From the NCBI RefSeq assembly GCF_031143425.1, contig NC_090440.1, positions 1,265,157,123 through 1,265,221,122 on the forward strand: DNA of 64,000 nucleotides, read 5' to 3'. The stretch comes from Pleurodeles waltl (taxonomy: Eukaryota; Chordata; Amphibia; Caudata; Salamandridae). The notes below the pieces were generated by a model. It saw only the letters and a list, made by a program, of their open reading frames with translations. It was not told the origin of the DNA and searched no databases. Position 1 is the first letter of the stretch. Every line of letters begins with the position of its first letter. The position numbers and the translations under genes are program-made. Shown here piece after piece: positions 50,180 to 63,959 of the stretch.

Positions 50180-53100
50180 TACCCAGAATCCTATGCAAAC
50201 CTCAAAATTTGGCAAATTAAAACACTTTTTCCTGTCATTTCGGTGACAGAAAGTTCTGGAATCTGAGAGAAGGCACAAATTTCCTTCCACCCAGCATTCC
50301 CCCAAGTCTTCTGATAAAAATGGTACCTCACTTGTGTGGGTAGGCCTAGCGCCCACGACAGGATATGCCCCAAAGCACAACGTGGACACATCCCATTTTT
50401 TTACAGAAAACAGAGCTGTTTTTTGCAAAGTGCCTACCTGTAGATTTTGGCCTCTAGCTTAGCCGGCACCTAGGGAAACCTACCAAACCTGTGCATTTTT
50501 TAAAACTAGAGACCTAGGGGAATCCAAGATGGGGTGACTTGTGGGGCTCTGACCAGGTTCTGTTACCCAGAATCCTTTGCAAACCTCAAAATTTGGCTAA
50601 AAAAACACTTTTTCCTGTCATTTCGGTGACAGAAAGTTCTGGAATCTGAGAAGAGCCACAAATTTCCTTCCACCCAGCGTTCCCCCAAGTCTCCCGATAA
50701 AAATGGTACCTCACTTGTGTGGGTAGGCCTAGCGCCCGCGACAGGATATGCCCCAAAACACAACGTGAACACATCCCATTTTTTTCAGAAAATAGAGCTT
50801 TTTTTTGCAAAGTGCCTACCTGTAGATTTTGGCCTGTAGCTCAGCCGGCACCTAGGGAAACCTACCAAACCTGTGCATTTTTTTAAACTAGAGACCCAGG
50901 GGAATCCAAGATGGGGTGACTTGTGGGGCTCTGACCAGGTTCTGTTACCCAGAATCCTTTCCAAACCTCAAAATTTGGCAAAAAATACACTTTTTCCTGT
51001 CATTTTGGTGACAGAAAGTTCTGAAATCTGAGAGGAGCCACAAATTTCCTTCCACCCAGCGTTTCCCCAAGTCTCCCGATAACAATGGTACCTCACTTGT
51101 GTGGGTATGCCTAGCGCCTGCGACAGGATATGCCCCAAAACACAATGTGGACACATCACATTTTTTCACAGAAAACAGAGCTGTTTTTTGCAAAGTGCCT
51201 CCCTGCAGATTTTGGCCTCTAGCTCAGCCGGCACCTAGGGAAACCTACCAAACCTGTGCATTTTTGAAAACTAGAGACCTAGGGGAATCCAACATGGGGT
51301 GACTTGTGGGGCTCTGACCAGGTTCTGTTACCCAGAATCCTTTGCAAACCTCAAAATTTGGCTAAAAAACACATTTTCCTCAAATTATGGTGACAGAAAG
51401 TTCTGGAATCTGAGAGGAGCCACAAATTTCCTTCCACCCAGTGTTCCCCCAAGTCTCCCGATAAAAATGATACCTCACTTGTGTGGGTAGGCCTAGCGCC
51501 CGCGACAGGAAATGCCCCAAAGCACAATGTGGACACATCCCATTTTTTCACAGAAAACAGAGCTGTTTTTTGCAAAGTGCCTACCTGTAGATTTTGGCCT
51601 CTAGCTCAGCCGGCACCTAGGGAAACCTACCAAACCTGTGCAGTTTTGAAAACTAGAGACCTAGGGGAATCGAAGATGGGGTGACTTGTGGGGCTCTGAC
51701 CAGGTTCTGTTACCCAGAATCCTTTGCAAACCTCAAAATTTGGCTAAAAAAACACATTTTCCTCACATTTCGGTGACAGAAAGTTCTGGAATCTGAGAGG
51801 AGCCACAAATTTCCTTCCACCCAGCGTTCCCCCAAGTCTCCCGATACAAATGGTACCTCACTTGTGTGGGTAGGCCTAGCGCCCGCGACAGGATATGCCC
51901 CAAAACACAACGTGGACACATCCCATTTTTTCACAGAAAATAGAGCTGTTTTTTGCAAAGTGCCTACCTGTAGATTTTGGCCTCTAGCTCAGCCGGCACC
52001 TATGGAAACCTACCAAACCTGTGCATTTTTTTAAACTAGAGACCTCGGGGAATCCAAGATGGGGTGACTTGTGGGGCTCTGACCAGGTTCTGTTACCCAG
52101 AATCCTATGCAAACCTCAAAATTTGGCAAAAAAAAACACTTTTTCCTGTCATTTCGGTGACAGAAAGTTCTGGAATCTGAGTGGAGGCACAAATTTCCTT
52201 CCACCCAGCAATCCCCCATGTCTTCCGATAAAAATGGTACCTCACTTGTGTGGGTAGGCCTAGCGCCCGCGACAGAATATGCCCCAAAACACAACGTGGA
52301 CACATCCCATTTTTTCACAGAAAACAGAGCTGTTTTTTGCAATGTGCCTACCTGTAGATTTTGGCCTCTAGCTCAGTCGGCACCTAGGCAAACCTACCAA
52401 ACTTGTGCATTTATGAAAACTAGAGACCTAGGGGAATCCAAGATGGGGTGACTTGTGGGGCTCTGACCAGGTTCTGTTACCCAGAATCCTTTCCAAACCT
52501 CAAAATTTGGCAAAAAATACACTTTTTCCTGTCATTTTGGTGACAGAAAGTTCTGGAATCTGAGAGGAGCCACAAATTTCCTTCCACCCAGCGTTTCCCC
52601 AAGTCTCCCGATAAAAATGGTACCTCACTTGTGTGGGTATGCCTAGCGCCTGCGACAGGATATGCCCCAAAACACAATGTGGACACATCACATTTTTTCA
52701 CACAGAGCTGTTTTTTGCAAAGTGCCTACCTGTAGATTTTGGCCTCTAGCTCAGCCGGCACCTAGGGAAACCTACCAAACCTGTGCATTTTTGAAAACTA
52801 GAGACCTAGGGGAATCCAACATGGGGTGACTTGTGGGGCTCTGACCAGGTTCTGTTACCCAGAATCCTATGCAAACCTCAAAATTTGGCAAATTAAAACA
52901 CTTTTTCCTGTCATTTCGGTGACAGAAAGTTCTGGAATCTGAGAGAAGGCACAAATTTCCTTCCACCCAGCATTCCCCCAAGTCTTCTGATAAAAATGGT
53001 ACCTCACTTGTGTGGGTATGCCTAGCGCCTGCGACAGGATATGCCCCAAAGCACAACGTGGACACATCCCATTTTTTTTACAGAAAACAGAGCTGTTTTT

Positions 53101-53240
53101 TGCAAAGTGCCTACCTGTAGATTTTGGCCTCTAGCTTAGCCGGCACCTAGGGAAACCTACCAAACCTGTGCATTTTTTAAAACTAGAGACCTAGGGGAAT
53201 CCAAGATGGGGTGACTTGTGGGGCTCTGACCAGGTTCTGT

Positions 53241-56200
53241 TACCCAGAATCCTTTGCAAACCTCAAAATTTGGCTAAAAAAACACTTTTTCCTGTCATTT
53301 CGGTGACAGAAAGTTCTGGAATCTGAGAGGAGCCACAAATTTCCTTCCACCCAGCGTTCCCCCAAGTCTCCCGATAAAAATGGTACCTCACTTGTGTGGG
53401 TAGGCCTAGCGCCCGCGACAGGATATGCCCCAAAACACAACGTGAACACATCCCATTTTTTTCAGAAAATAGAGCTTTTTTTTGCAAAGTGCCTACCTGT
53501 AGATTTTGGCCTGTAGCTCAGCCGGCACCTAGGGAAACCTACCAAACCTGTGCATTTTTTTAAACTAGAGACCCAGGGGAATCCAAGATGGGGTGACTTG
53601 TGGGGCTCTGACCAGGTTCTGTTACCCAGAATCCTTTCCAAACCTCAAAATTTGGCAAAAAATACACTTTTTCCTGTCATTTTGGTGACAGAAAGTTCTG
53701 AAATCTGAGAGGAGCCACAAATTTCCTTCCACCCAGCGTTTCCCCAAGTCTCCCGATAACAATGGTACCTCACTTGTGTGGGTATGCCTAGCGCCTGCGA
53801 CAGGATATGCCCCAAAACACAATGTGGACACATCACATTTTTTCACAGAAAACAGAGCTGTTTTTTGCAAAGTGCCTACCTGTAGATTTTGGCCTCTAGC
53901 TCAGCCGGCACCTAGGGAAACCTACCAAACCTGTGCATTTTTGAAAACTAGAGACCTAGGGGAATCCAACATGGGGTGACTTGTGGGGCTCTGACCAGGT
54001 TCTGTTACCCAGAATCCTTTGCAAACCTCAAAATTTGGCTAAAAAACACATTTTCCTCAAATTATGGTGACAGAAAGTTCTGGAATCTGAGAGGAGCCAC
54101 AAATTTCCTTCCACCCAGTGTTCCCCCAAGTCTCCCGATAAAAATGATACCTCACTTGTGTGGGTAGGCCTAGCGCCCGTGACAGGAGATGCCCAAAAGC
54201 ACAACGTGGACACATCCCATTTTTTGACAGAAAACAGAGCTGTTTTTTGCAAAGTGCCTACCTGTAGATTTTGGCCTCTAGCTCAGCCGGCACCTAGGGA
54301 AACCTACCAAACCTGTGCAGTTTTGAAAACTAGAGACCTAGGGGAATCGAAGATGGGGTGACTTGTGGGGCTCTGACCAGGTTCTGTTACCCAGAATTCT
54401 TTGCAAACCTCAAAATTTGGCTAAAAAACAAATTGTCCTCAAATTATGGTGACAGAAAGTTCTGGAATCTGGGAGGAGCCACAAATTTCCTTCCACCCAG
54501 TGTTCCCCCAAGTCTCCCGATAAAAATGATACCTCACTTGTGTGGGTAGGCCTAGCGCCCGCGACAGGAAATGCCCCAAAGCACAACGTGGACACATCCC
54601 ATTTTTTGACAGAAAACAGAGCTGTTTTTTGCAAAGTGCCTACCTGTAGATTTTGGCCTCTAGCTCAGCCGGCACCTAGGGAAACCTACCAAACCTGTGC
54701 ATTTTGGAAAACTAGAGACCTAGGGGAATCCAAGATGGGTTGACTAGTGGGACTCTGACCAGATTCTGTTACCCAGAATCCTTTCCAAACCTCAAAATTT
54801 GGCAAAAAAAACACTTTTTCCTGTCATTTTGGTGACAGAAAGTTCTGGAATATGAGAGGAGCCACAAATTTCCTTCCACCCAGCGTTTCCCCAAGTCTCC
54901 CGATAAAAATGGTACCTCACTTGTGTGGGTATGCCTTGCGCCTGCGACAGGATATGCCCCAAAACACAATGTGGACACATTACATTTTTTCACAGAAAAC
55001 AGAGCTGTTTTTTGAAAAGTGCCTACCTGTAGATTTTGGCCTCTAGCTCAGCCGGCACGTAGGGAAACCTACCAAACCTGTGCATTTTTGAAAACTAGAG
55101 ACCTAGGGGAATCCAACATGGGGTGACTTGTGGGGCTCTGACCAGGTTCTGTTACCCAGAATCCTTTGCAAACCTCAAAATTTGGCTAAAAAACACATTT
55201 TCCTCAAATTATGGTGACAGAAAGTTCTGGAATCTGAGAGGAGCCACAAATTTCCTTCCACCCAGTGTTCCCCCAAGTCTCCCGATAAAAATGATACCTC
55301 ACTTGTGTGGGTAGGCCTAGCGCCCGCGACAGGAAATGCCTCAAAGCACAACGTGGACACATCACATTTTTTGACAGAAAACAGAGCTGTTTTTTGCAAA
55401 GTGCCTACCTGTAGATTTTGGCCTCTAGCTCAGCCGGCACCTAGGGAAACCTACCAAACCTGTGCAGTTTTGAAAACTAGAGACCTAGGGGAATCGAAGA
55501 TGGGGTGACTTGTGGGGCTCTGACCAGGTTCTGTTACCCAGAATCCTTTGCAAACCTCAAAATTTGGCTAAAAAAACACATTTTCCTCACATTTCGGTGA
55601 CAGAAAGTTCTGGAATCTGAGAGGAGCCACAAATTTCCTTCCACCCAGCATTACCCCAAGTCTGCCGATAAAAATGATACCTCACTTGTGTGGGTAGGCC
55701 TAGCGCCCGCGACAGGATATGCCCCAAAACACAACGTGGGCACATCACATTTTTTGATAGAAAGCAGAGCTGATTTTTGTAAAGTGCCTACCTGTAGATT
55801 TTGGCCTCTAGCTCAACCGGCACCTAGGGAAACCTACCAAACCTGTGCATTTTCTTAAACTAGAGACCTAGGGGAATCCAAGATGGGGTGACTTGTGGGG
55901 CTCTGACCAGGTTCTGTTACCCAGAATCCCTTGCAAACCTCAACATTTGAATAAAAAAACACATTTTACTCACATTTCGGTGACAGAAAGTTCTGGAATC
56001 TGAGAGGAGGCACAAATTTCCTTCCACCCAGCGTTCCCCTAAGTCTCCCGATAAAAAATGATACCTCACTTGCGTGGGTAGGCCTAGCGCCCGCGACAGG
56101 AAATGCCCCAAAGCACAACGTGGACACATCCCATTTTTTTACAGAAAACAGAGCTTTTTTTTGCAAAGTGCCTACCTGTAGATTTTGGCCTCTAGCTTAG

Positions 56201-57069
56201 CCGGCACCTAGGGAAACCTATCAAACCTGTGCATTTTTTAAAACTAGAGACCTAGGGGAATCCAAGATGGGGTGACTTGTGGGGCTCTGACCAGGTTCTG
56301 TTACCCAGAATCCTTTCCAAACCTCAAAATTTGGCAACAAATACACTTTTTCCTGTCATTTTGGTGACAGAAAGTTCTGGAATCTGAGAGGAGCCACAAA
56401 TTTCCTTCCACCCAGCGTTTCCCCAAGTCTCCCGATAACAATGGTACCTCACTTGTGTGGGTATGCCTAGCGCCTGCGACAGGATATGCCCCAAAACACA
56501 ATGTGGACACATCACATTTTTTCACAGAAAACAGAGCTGTTTTTTGCAAAGTGCCTACCTGTAGATTTTGGCCTCTAGCTCAGCCGGCACCTAGGGAAAC
56601 CTACCAAACCTGTGCATTTTTGAAAACTAGAGACCTAGGGGAATCCAACATGGGGTGACTTGTGGGGCTCTGACCAGGTTCTGTTACCCAGAATCCTATG
56701 CAAACCTCAAAATTTGGCAAATTAAAACACTTTTTCCTGTCATTTCGGTGACAGAAAGTTCTGGAATCTGAGAGAAGGCACAAATTTCCTTCCACCCAGC
56801 ATTCCCCCAAGTCTTCTGATAAAAATGGTACCTCACTTGTGTGGGTATGCCTAGCGCCTGCAACAGGATATGACCCAAAGCACAACGTGGACACATCCCA
56901 TTTTTTTTACAGAAAACAGAGCTGTTTTTTGCAAAGTGCCTACCTGTAGATTTTGGCCTCTAGCTTAGCCGGCACCTAGGGAAACCTACCAAACCTGTGC
57001 ATTTTTTAAAACTAGAGACCTAGGGGAATCCAAGATGGGGTGACTTGTGGGGCTCTGACCAGGTTCTGT
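53241..57069 (+). repeat. Inner 10-mer period, first unit (35-mer copy 2)
   Basis: D-B2-E-G-F-E-J-H-B2-C, the counterpart of 39843-43671 at +13,398 bp. Private changes include GGAATATGAGAGG in F, GGCAACAAATACAC in B2 (56331) and GCCTGCAACAGG in C (56860). Confidence 0.86.
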
Positions 57070-60000
57070 TACCCAGAATCCTTTGCAAACCTCAAAATTT
57101 GGCTAAAAAAACACTTTTTCCTGTCATTTCGGTGACAGAAAGTTCTGGAATCTGAGAGGAGCCACAAATTTCCTTCCACCCAGCGTTCCCCCAAGTCTCC
57201 CGATAAAAATGGTACCTCACTTGTGTGGGTAGGCCTAGCGCCCGCGACAGGATATGCCCCAAAACACAACGTGAACACATCCCATTTTTTTCAGAAAATA
57301 GAGCTTTTTTTTGCAAAGTGCCTACCTGTAGATTTTGGCCTGTAGCTCAGCCGGCACCTAGGGAAACCTACCAAACCTGTGCATTTTTTTAAACTAGAGA
57401 CCCAGGGGAATCCAAGATGGGGTGACTTGTGGGGCTCTGACCAGGTTCTGTTACCCAGAATCCTTTCCAAACCTCAAAATTTGGCAAAAAATACACTTTT
57501 TCCTGTCATTTTGGTGACAGAAAGTTCTGAAATCTGAGAGGAGCCACAAATTTCCTTCCACCCAGCGTTTCCCCAAGTCTCCCGATAACAATGGTACCTC
57601 ACTTGTGTGGGTATGCCTAGCGCCTGCGACAGGATATGCCCCAAAACACTATGTGGACACATCACATTTTTTCACAGAAAACAGAGCTGTTTTTTGCAAA
57701 GTGCCTACCTGTAGATTTTGGCCTCTAGCTCAGCCGGCACCTAGGGAAACCTACCAAACCTGTGCATTTTTGAAAACTAGAGACCTAGGGGAATCCAACA
57801 TGGGGTGACTTGTGGGGCTCTGACCAGGTTCTGTTACCCAGAATCCTTTGCAAACCTCAAAATTTGGCTAAAAAACACATTTTCCTCAAATTATGGTGAC
57901 AGAAAGTTCTGGAATCTGAGAGGAGCCACAAATTTCCTTCCACCCAGTGTTCCCCCAAGTCTCCCGATAAAAATGATACCTCACTTGTGTGGGTAGGCCT
58001 AGCGCCCGTGACAGGAGATGCCCAAAAGCACAACGTGGACACATCCCATTTTTTGACAGAAAACAGAGCTGTTTTTTGCAAAGTGCCTACCTGTAGATTT
58101 TGGCCTCTAGCTCAGCCGGCACCTAGGGAAACCTACCAAACCTGTGCAGTTTTGAAAACTAGAGACCTAGGGGAATCGAAGATGGGGTGACTTGTGGGGC
58201 TCTGACCAGGTTCTGTTACCCAGAATTCTTTGCAAACCTCAAAATTTGGCTAAAAAACAAATTGTCCTCAAATTATGGTGACAGAAAGTTCTGGAATCTG
58301 GGAGGAGCCACAAATTTCCTTCCACCCAGTGTTCCCCCAAGTCTCCCGATAAAAATGATACCTCACTTGTGTGGGTAGGCCTAGCGCCCGCGACAGGAAA
58401 TGCCCCAAAGCACAACGTGGACACATCCCATTTTTTGACAGAAAACAGAGCTGTTTTTTGCAAAGTGCCTACCTGTAGATTTTGGCCTCTAGCTCAGCCG
58501 GCACCTAGGGAAACCTACCAAACCTGTGCATTTTGGAAAACTAGAGACCTAGGGGAATCCAAGATGGGTTGACTAGTGGGACTCTGACCAGATTCTGTTA
58601 CCCAGAATCCTTTCCAAACCTCAAAATTTGGCAAAAAAAACACTTTTTCCTGTCATTTTGGTGACAGAAAGTTCTGGAATCTGAGAGGAGCCACAAATTT
58701 CCTTCCACCCAGCGTTTCCCCAAGTCTCCCGATAAAAATGGTACCTCACTTGTGTGGGTATGCCTTGCGCCTGCGACAGGATATGCCCCAAAACACAATG
58801 TGGACACATTACATTTTTTCACAGAAAACAGAGCTGTTTTTTGAAAAGTGCCTACATGTAGATTTTGGCCTCTAGCTCAGCCGGCACGTAGGGAAACCTA
58901 CCAAACCTGTGCATTTTTGAAAACTAGAGACCTAGGGGAATCCAACATAGGGTGACTTGTGGGGCTCTGACCAGGTTCTGTTACCCAGAATCCTTTGCAA
59001 ACCTCAAAATTTGGCTAAAAAACACATTTTCCTCAAATTATGGTGACAGAAAGTTCTGGAATCTGAGAGGAGCCACAAATTTCCTTCCACCCAGTGTTCC
59101 CCCAAGTCTCCCGATAAAAATGATACCTCACTTGTGTGGGTAGGCCTAGCGCCCGCGACAGGAAATGCCTCAAAGCACAACGTGGACACATCACATTTTT
59201 TGACAGAAAACAGAGCTGTTTTTTGCAAAGTGCCTACCTGTAGATTTTGGCCTCTAGCTCAGCCGGCACCTAGGGAAACCTACCAAACCTGTGCAGTTTT
59301 GAAAACTAGAGACCTAGGGGAATCGAAGATGGGGTGACTTGTGGGGCTCTGACCAGGTTCTGTTACCCAGAATCCTTTGCAAACCTCAAAATTTGGCTAA
59401 AAAAACACATTTTCCTCACATTTCGGTGACAGAAAGTTCTGGAATCTGAGAGGAGCCACAAATTTCCTTCCACCCAGCATTACCCCAAGTCTGCCGATAA
59501 AAATGATACCTCACTTGTGTGGGTAGGCCTAGCGCCCGCGACAGGATATGCCCCAAAACACAACGTGGGCACATCACATTTTTTGATAGAAAGCAGAGCT
59601 GATTTTTGTAAAGTGCCTACCTGTAGATTTTGGCCTCTAGCTCAACCGGCACCTAGGGAAACCTACCAAACCTGTGCATTTTCTTAAACTAGAGACCTAG
59701 GGGAATCCAAGATGGGGTGACTTGTGGGGCTCTGACCAGGTTCTGTTACCCAGAATCCCTTGCAAACCTCAACATTTGAATAAAAAAACACATTTTACTC
59801 ACATTTCGGTGACAGAAAGTTCTGGAATCTGAGAGGAGGCACAAATTTCCTTCCACCCAGCGTTCCCCTAAGTCTCCCGATAAAAAATGATACCTCACTT
59901 GCGTGGGTAGGCCTAGCGCCCGCGACAGGAAATGCCCCAAAGCACAACGTGGACACATCCCATTTTTTTACAGAAAACAGAGCTTTTTTTTGCAAAGTGC

Positions 60001-60130
60001 CTACCTGTAGATTTTGGCCTCTAGCTTAGCCGGCACCTAGGGAAACCTATCAAACCTGTGCATTTTTTAAAACTAGAGACCTAGGGGAATCCAAGATGGG
60101 GTGACTTGTGGGGCTCTGACCAGGTTCTAT
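57070..60130 (+). repeat. Inner 10-mer period, second unit truncated to 8 monomers (35-mer copy 2)
   Basis: D-B2-E-G-F-E-J-H, the counterpart of 43672-46733. It keeps the ACACTATGTGG marker of the B2 monomer and the CATAGGGTG end of F seen only in the second unit of copy 1. The two inner units therefore already differed before the 35-mer was duplicated. Confidence 0.86.
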
Positions 60131-63100
60131 TACCCAGAATCCTTTGCAAACCTCAAAATTTGGCTAAAAAAACACTTTTTCCTGTCATTTCGGTGACAGA
60201 AAGTTCTGGAATCTGAGAGGAGCCACAAATTTCCTTCCACCCAGCGTTCCCCCAAGTCTCCCGATAAAAATGGTACCTCACTTGTGTGGGTAGGCCTAGC
60301 GCCCGCGACAGGATGTGCCCCAAAACACAATGTGGACACATCCCATTTTTTCACAGAAAATAGAGCTGTTTTTTGCAAAGTGCCTACCTGTAGATTTTGG
60401 CCTTTAGCTCAGCCGGCACCTAGGGAAACCTACCAAACCTGTGCATTTTTGAAAACTAGAGACCTAGGGGAATCCAAGGTGGGGTGACTTGTGGGGCTCT
60501 GACCAGGTTCTGTTACCCAGAATCCTATGCAAACCTCATAATTTGGCAAAAAAAACACTTTTTCCTGTCATTTCGGTGACAGAAAGTTCTGGAATCTGAG
60601 AGGAGCCACAAATTTCCTTCCACCCAGCATTCCCCCAAGTCTTCCGATAAAAATGGTACCTCACTTGTGTGGGTAGGCCTAGCGCCCGCGACAGGATATG
60701 CCCCAAAACACAACGTGGACACATCCCATTTTTTCACAGAAAACAGAGCTGTTTTTTGCAAAGTGCCTACCTGTAGATTTTGGCCTCTAGCTCAGCCGGC
60801 ACCTAGGCAAACCTACCAAACCTGTGCATTTTTTAAAACTAGAGACCTAGGGGAATCCAACATGGGGTGACTTGTGGGGCTCTGACCAGGTTCTGTAACC
60901 CAGAATCCTTTGCAAACCTCAGAATTTGGCTAAAAAACAAATTTTCCTCAAATTATGGTGACAGAAAGTTCTGGAATCTGAGAGGAGCCACAAATTTCCT
61001 TCCACCCAGTGTTCCCCCAAGTCTCCCGATAAAAATGATACCTCACTTGTGTGGGTAGGCCTAGCGCCCGCGACAGGAAATGCCCCAAAGCACAACGTGG
61101 ACACATCCCATTTTTTGAAAGAAAACAGAGCTGTTTTTTGCAAAGTGCCTACCTGTAGATTTTTGCCTCTAGCTCAGCCGGCACCTAGGGAAACCTACCA
61201 AACCTGTGCATTTTTTAAAACTAGAGACCTAGGGGAATCCAAGATGGGGTGACTTGTGGGGCTCTGACCAGGTTCTGTTACCCAGAATCCTATGCAAACC
61301 TCAAAATTTGGCAAAAAAAACCACTTTTTCCTTTCATTTCGGTGACAGAAAGTTCTGGAATCTGAGAGGAGCCACAAATTTCCTTCCACCCAGCATTCCC
61401 CCAAGTTTTCCGATAAAAATGGTACCTCACTTGTGTGGGTAGGCCTAGCGCCCGCGACAGGATATGCCCCAAAACACAACGTGGACACATCCCATTTTTT
61501 CACAGAAAATAGAGCTGTTTTTTGAAAGTGCCTACCTGTAGAATTTGGCCTCTAGCTCAGCCGGCACCTAGGCAAACCTACCAAACCTGTGCATTTGTGA
61601 AAACTAGAGACCTAGGGGAATCCAACATGGGGTGACTTGTGGGGCTCTGACCAGGTTCTGTAACCCAGAATCCTTTGCAAACCTCAAAATTTGGCTACAA
61701 AACACATTTTCCTCAAATTATGGTGACAGAAAGTTCTGGAATCTGAGAGGAGCCACAAATTTCCTTCCACCCAGTGTTCCCCCAAGTCTCCCGATAAAAA
61801 TGATACCTTACTTGTGTGGGTAGGCCTAGCGCCCGCGACAGGAAATGCCCCAAAGCACAACGTGGACACATCCCATTTTTTGAAAGAAAACAGAGCTGTT
61901 TTTTGCAAAGTGCCTACCTGTAGATTTTGGCCTCTAGCTCAGCCGGCACCTAGGGAAACCAACCAAACCTGTGCAGTTTTGAAAACTAGAGACCTAGGGG
62001 AATCGAAGATGGGGTGACTTGTGGGGCTCTGACCAGGTTCTGTTACCCAGAATCCCTTGCAAACCTCAAAATTTGAATAAAAAAACACATTTTACTCACA
62101 TTTCGGTGACATAAAGTTCTGGAATCTGAGAGGAGAAACAAATTTCCTACCACCCAGCGTTCCCCTAAGTCTCCCGATAAAAATGATACCTCACTTGTGT
62201 GGGTAGGCCTAGCGCCCGCAACAGGAAATGCCCCAAAGCACAACGTGGACACATCCCATTTTTTTACAGAAAACAGAGCTGTTTTTTGCAAAGTGCCTAC
62301 CTGTAGATTTTGGCCTCTAGCTTAGCCGGCACCTAAGGAAACCTACCAAACCTGTGCATTTTTTAAAACTAGAGACCTAGGGGAATCCAAGATGGGGTGA
62401 CTTGTGGGGCTCTGACCAGGTTCTGTTACCCAGAATCTTTTTCAAAGCTCAAAATTTGGCTAAAAAAACACTTTTTCCTGTCATTTCGGTGACAGAAAGT
62501 TCTGGAATCTGAGAGAAGACACAAATTTCCTTCCACCCAGCGTTCCCCCAAGCCTCCCGATAAAAATGGTACCTCACTTGTGTGGGTAGGCCTAACGCCC
62601 GCGACAGGATATGCCCCAAAACACAACGTGGACACATCCCATTTTTTCACAGAAAATAGAGCTGTTTTTTGCAAAGTGCCTACCTGTAGATTTTGGCCTC
62701 TAGCTCAGCCGGCACCTAGGGAAACCTATCAAACCTGTGCATTTTTTAAAACTAGAGACCTAGGGGAATCCAAGATGGGGTGACTTGTGGGGCTCTGACC
62801 AGGTTCTGTTACCCAGAATCCTATGCAAACCTCAAAATTTGGCACACAAAAAACACTTTTTCCTGTCATTTCGGTGACAGAAAGTTCTGGAATCTGAGAG
62901 GAGGCACAAATTTCCTTCCACCCAGCATTCCCCCAAGTCTTCCGATAAAAATGGTACCTCACTTGTGTGGGTAGGCCTAGCGCCCGCGACAAGATATGCC
63001 CCAAAACACAACGTGGAAACATCCCATTTTTTCACAGAAAACAGAGCTGTTTTTTGCAAAGTGCCTACCTGTAGATTTTGGCCTCTAGCTCAGCCGGCAC

Positions 63101-63576
63101 CTAGGCAAACCTACCAAACCTGTGCATTTTTGAAAACTAGAGACCTAGGGGAATCCAACATGGGGTGACTTGTGGGGCTCTGACCAGGTTCTGTTACCCA
63201 GAATCCTTTGCAAACCTCAAAATTTGGCTAAAAAACACATTTTCCTCAAATTATGGTGACAGAAAGTTCTGGAATCTGAGAGGAGCCACAAATTTCCTTC
63301 CACCCAGTGTTCCCCCAAGTCTCCCGATCAAAATGATACCTCACTTGTGTGGGTAGGCCTAGCGCCCGCGACAGGAAATGCCCCAAAGCACAACGTGGAC
63401 ACATCCCATTTTTTGACAGAAAACAGAGCTGTTTTTTGCAATGTGCCTACCTGTAGATTTTGGCCTCTAGCTCAGCCGGCACCTAGGGAAACCTACCAAA
63501 CCTGTGCAGTTTTGAAAACTAGAGACCTAGGGGAATCGAAGATGGGGTGACTTGTGGGGCTCTGACCAGGTTCTGT
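60131..63576 (+). repeat. Right end of the 35-mer, copy 2: nine monomers
   Basis: Starts: 60131, 60514, 60897, 61279, 61662, 62044, 62427, 62810, 63195, the same order as 46734-50179. The last monomer ends GTGCAGTTTTG and GAATCGAAG, the ordinary class E end, and so shows the state before the junction formed at 49798. Confidence 0.85.
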
Positions 63577-63959
63577 TACCCAGAATCCTTTGCAAACCTC
63601 AAAATTTGGCTAAAAAAACACATTTTCCTCACATTTCGGTGACAGAAAGTTCTGGAATCTGAGAGGAGCCACAAATTTCCTTCCACCCAGCGTTACCCCA
63701 AGTCTGCCGATAAAAATGATACCTCACTTGTGTGGGTAGACCTAGCGCCCGCGGCAGGATATGCCCCAAAACACAACATGTGCACATCACATTTTTTCAC
63801 AGAAAACAGAGCTGTTTTTTGCAAAGTGCCTACCTGTAGATTTTGGCCTCTTGTTTAGCCGGCACCTAGGGAAACCTACCAAACCTGTGCATTTTTTAAA
63901 ACTAGAGACCTAGGGGAATCCAAGATGGGGTGACTTGTGGGGCTCTGACCAGGTTCTGT
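63577..63959 (+). repeat. Divergent J-like monomer after the 35-mer
   Basis: It has CCTCACATTTCGG, CGTTACCCCAAGTCTGCC, GTAGACCTAGCG, CCCGCGGCAGG, AACATGTGCACATC and CTCTTGTTTAGCC. Several of these occur nowhere else in the window. It also breaks the A-box-like motif (TTGTTTAGCCGG). It is not the class C monomer that would begin a third 35-mer, so the 35-mer array ends at two copies here. Confidence 0.82.

Larger units (their letters stand above)
50180..63576 (+). repeat. 35-monomer HOR unit, copy 2 (13,397 bp)
   Basis: Starts: 50180, 50564, 50946, 51329, 51711, 52094, 52478, 52856, 53241, 53623, 54006, 54388, 54770, 55153, 55535, 55918, 56302, 56685, 57070, 57452, 57835, 58217, 58599, 58982, 59364, 59747, 60131, 60514, 60897, 61279, 61662, 62044, 62427, 62810, 63195. 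Class order equals copy 1. Differences seen by eye are scattered single bases, for example AAGAGCC at 50651, CACCTAGGG where copy 1 has CACCTATGG (39363), and GTGACATAAAG near 62107. This indicates a recent duplication, or an assembly repeat that should be verified. Confidence 0.92.
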
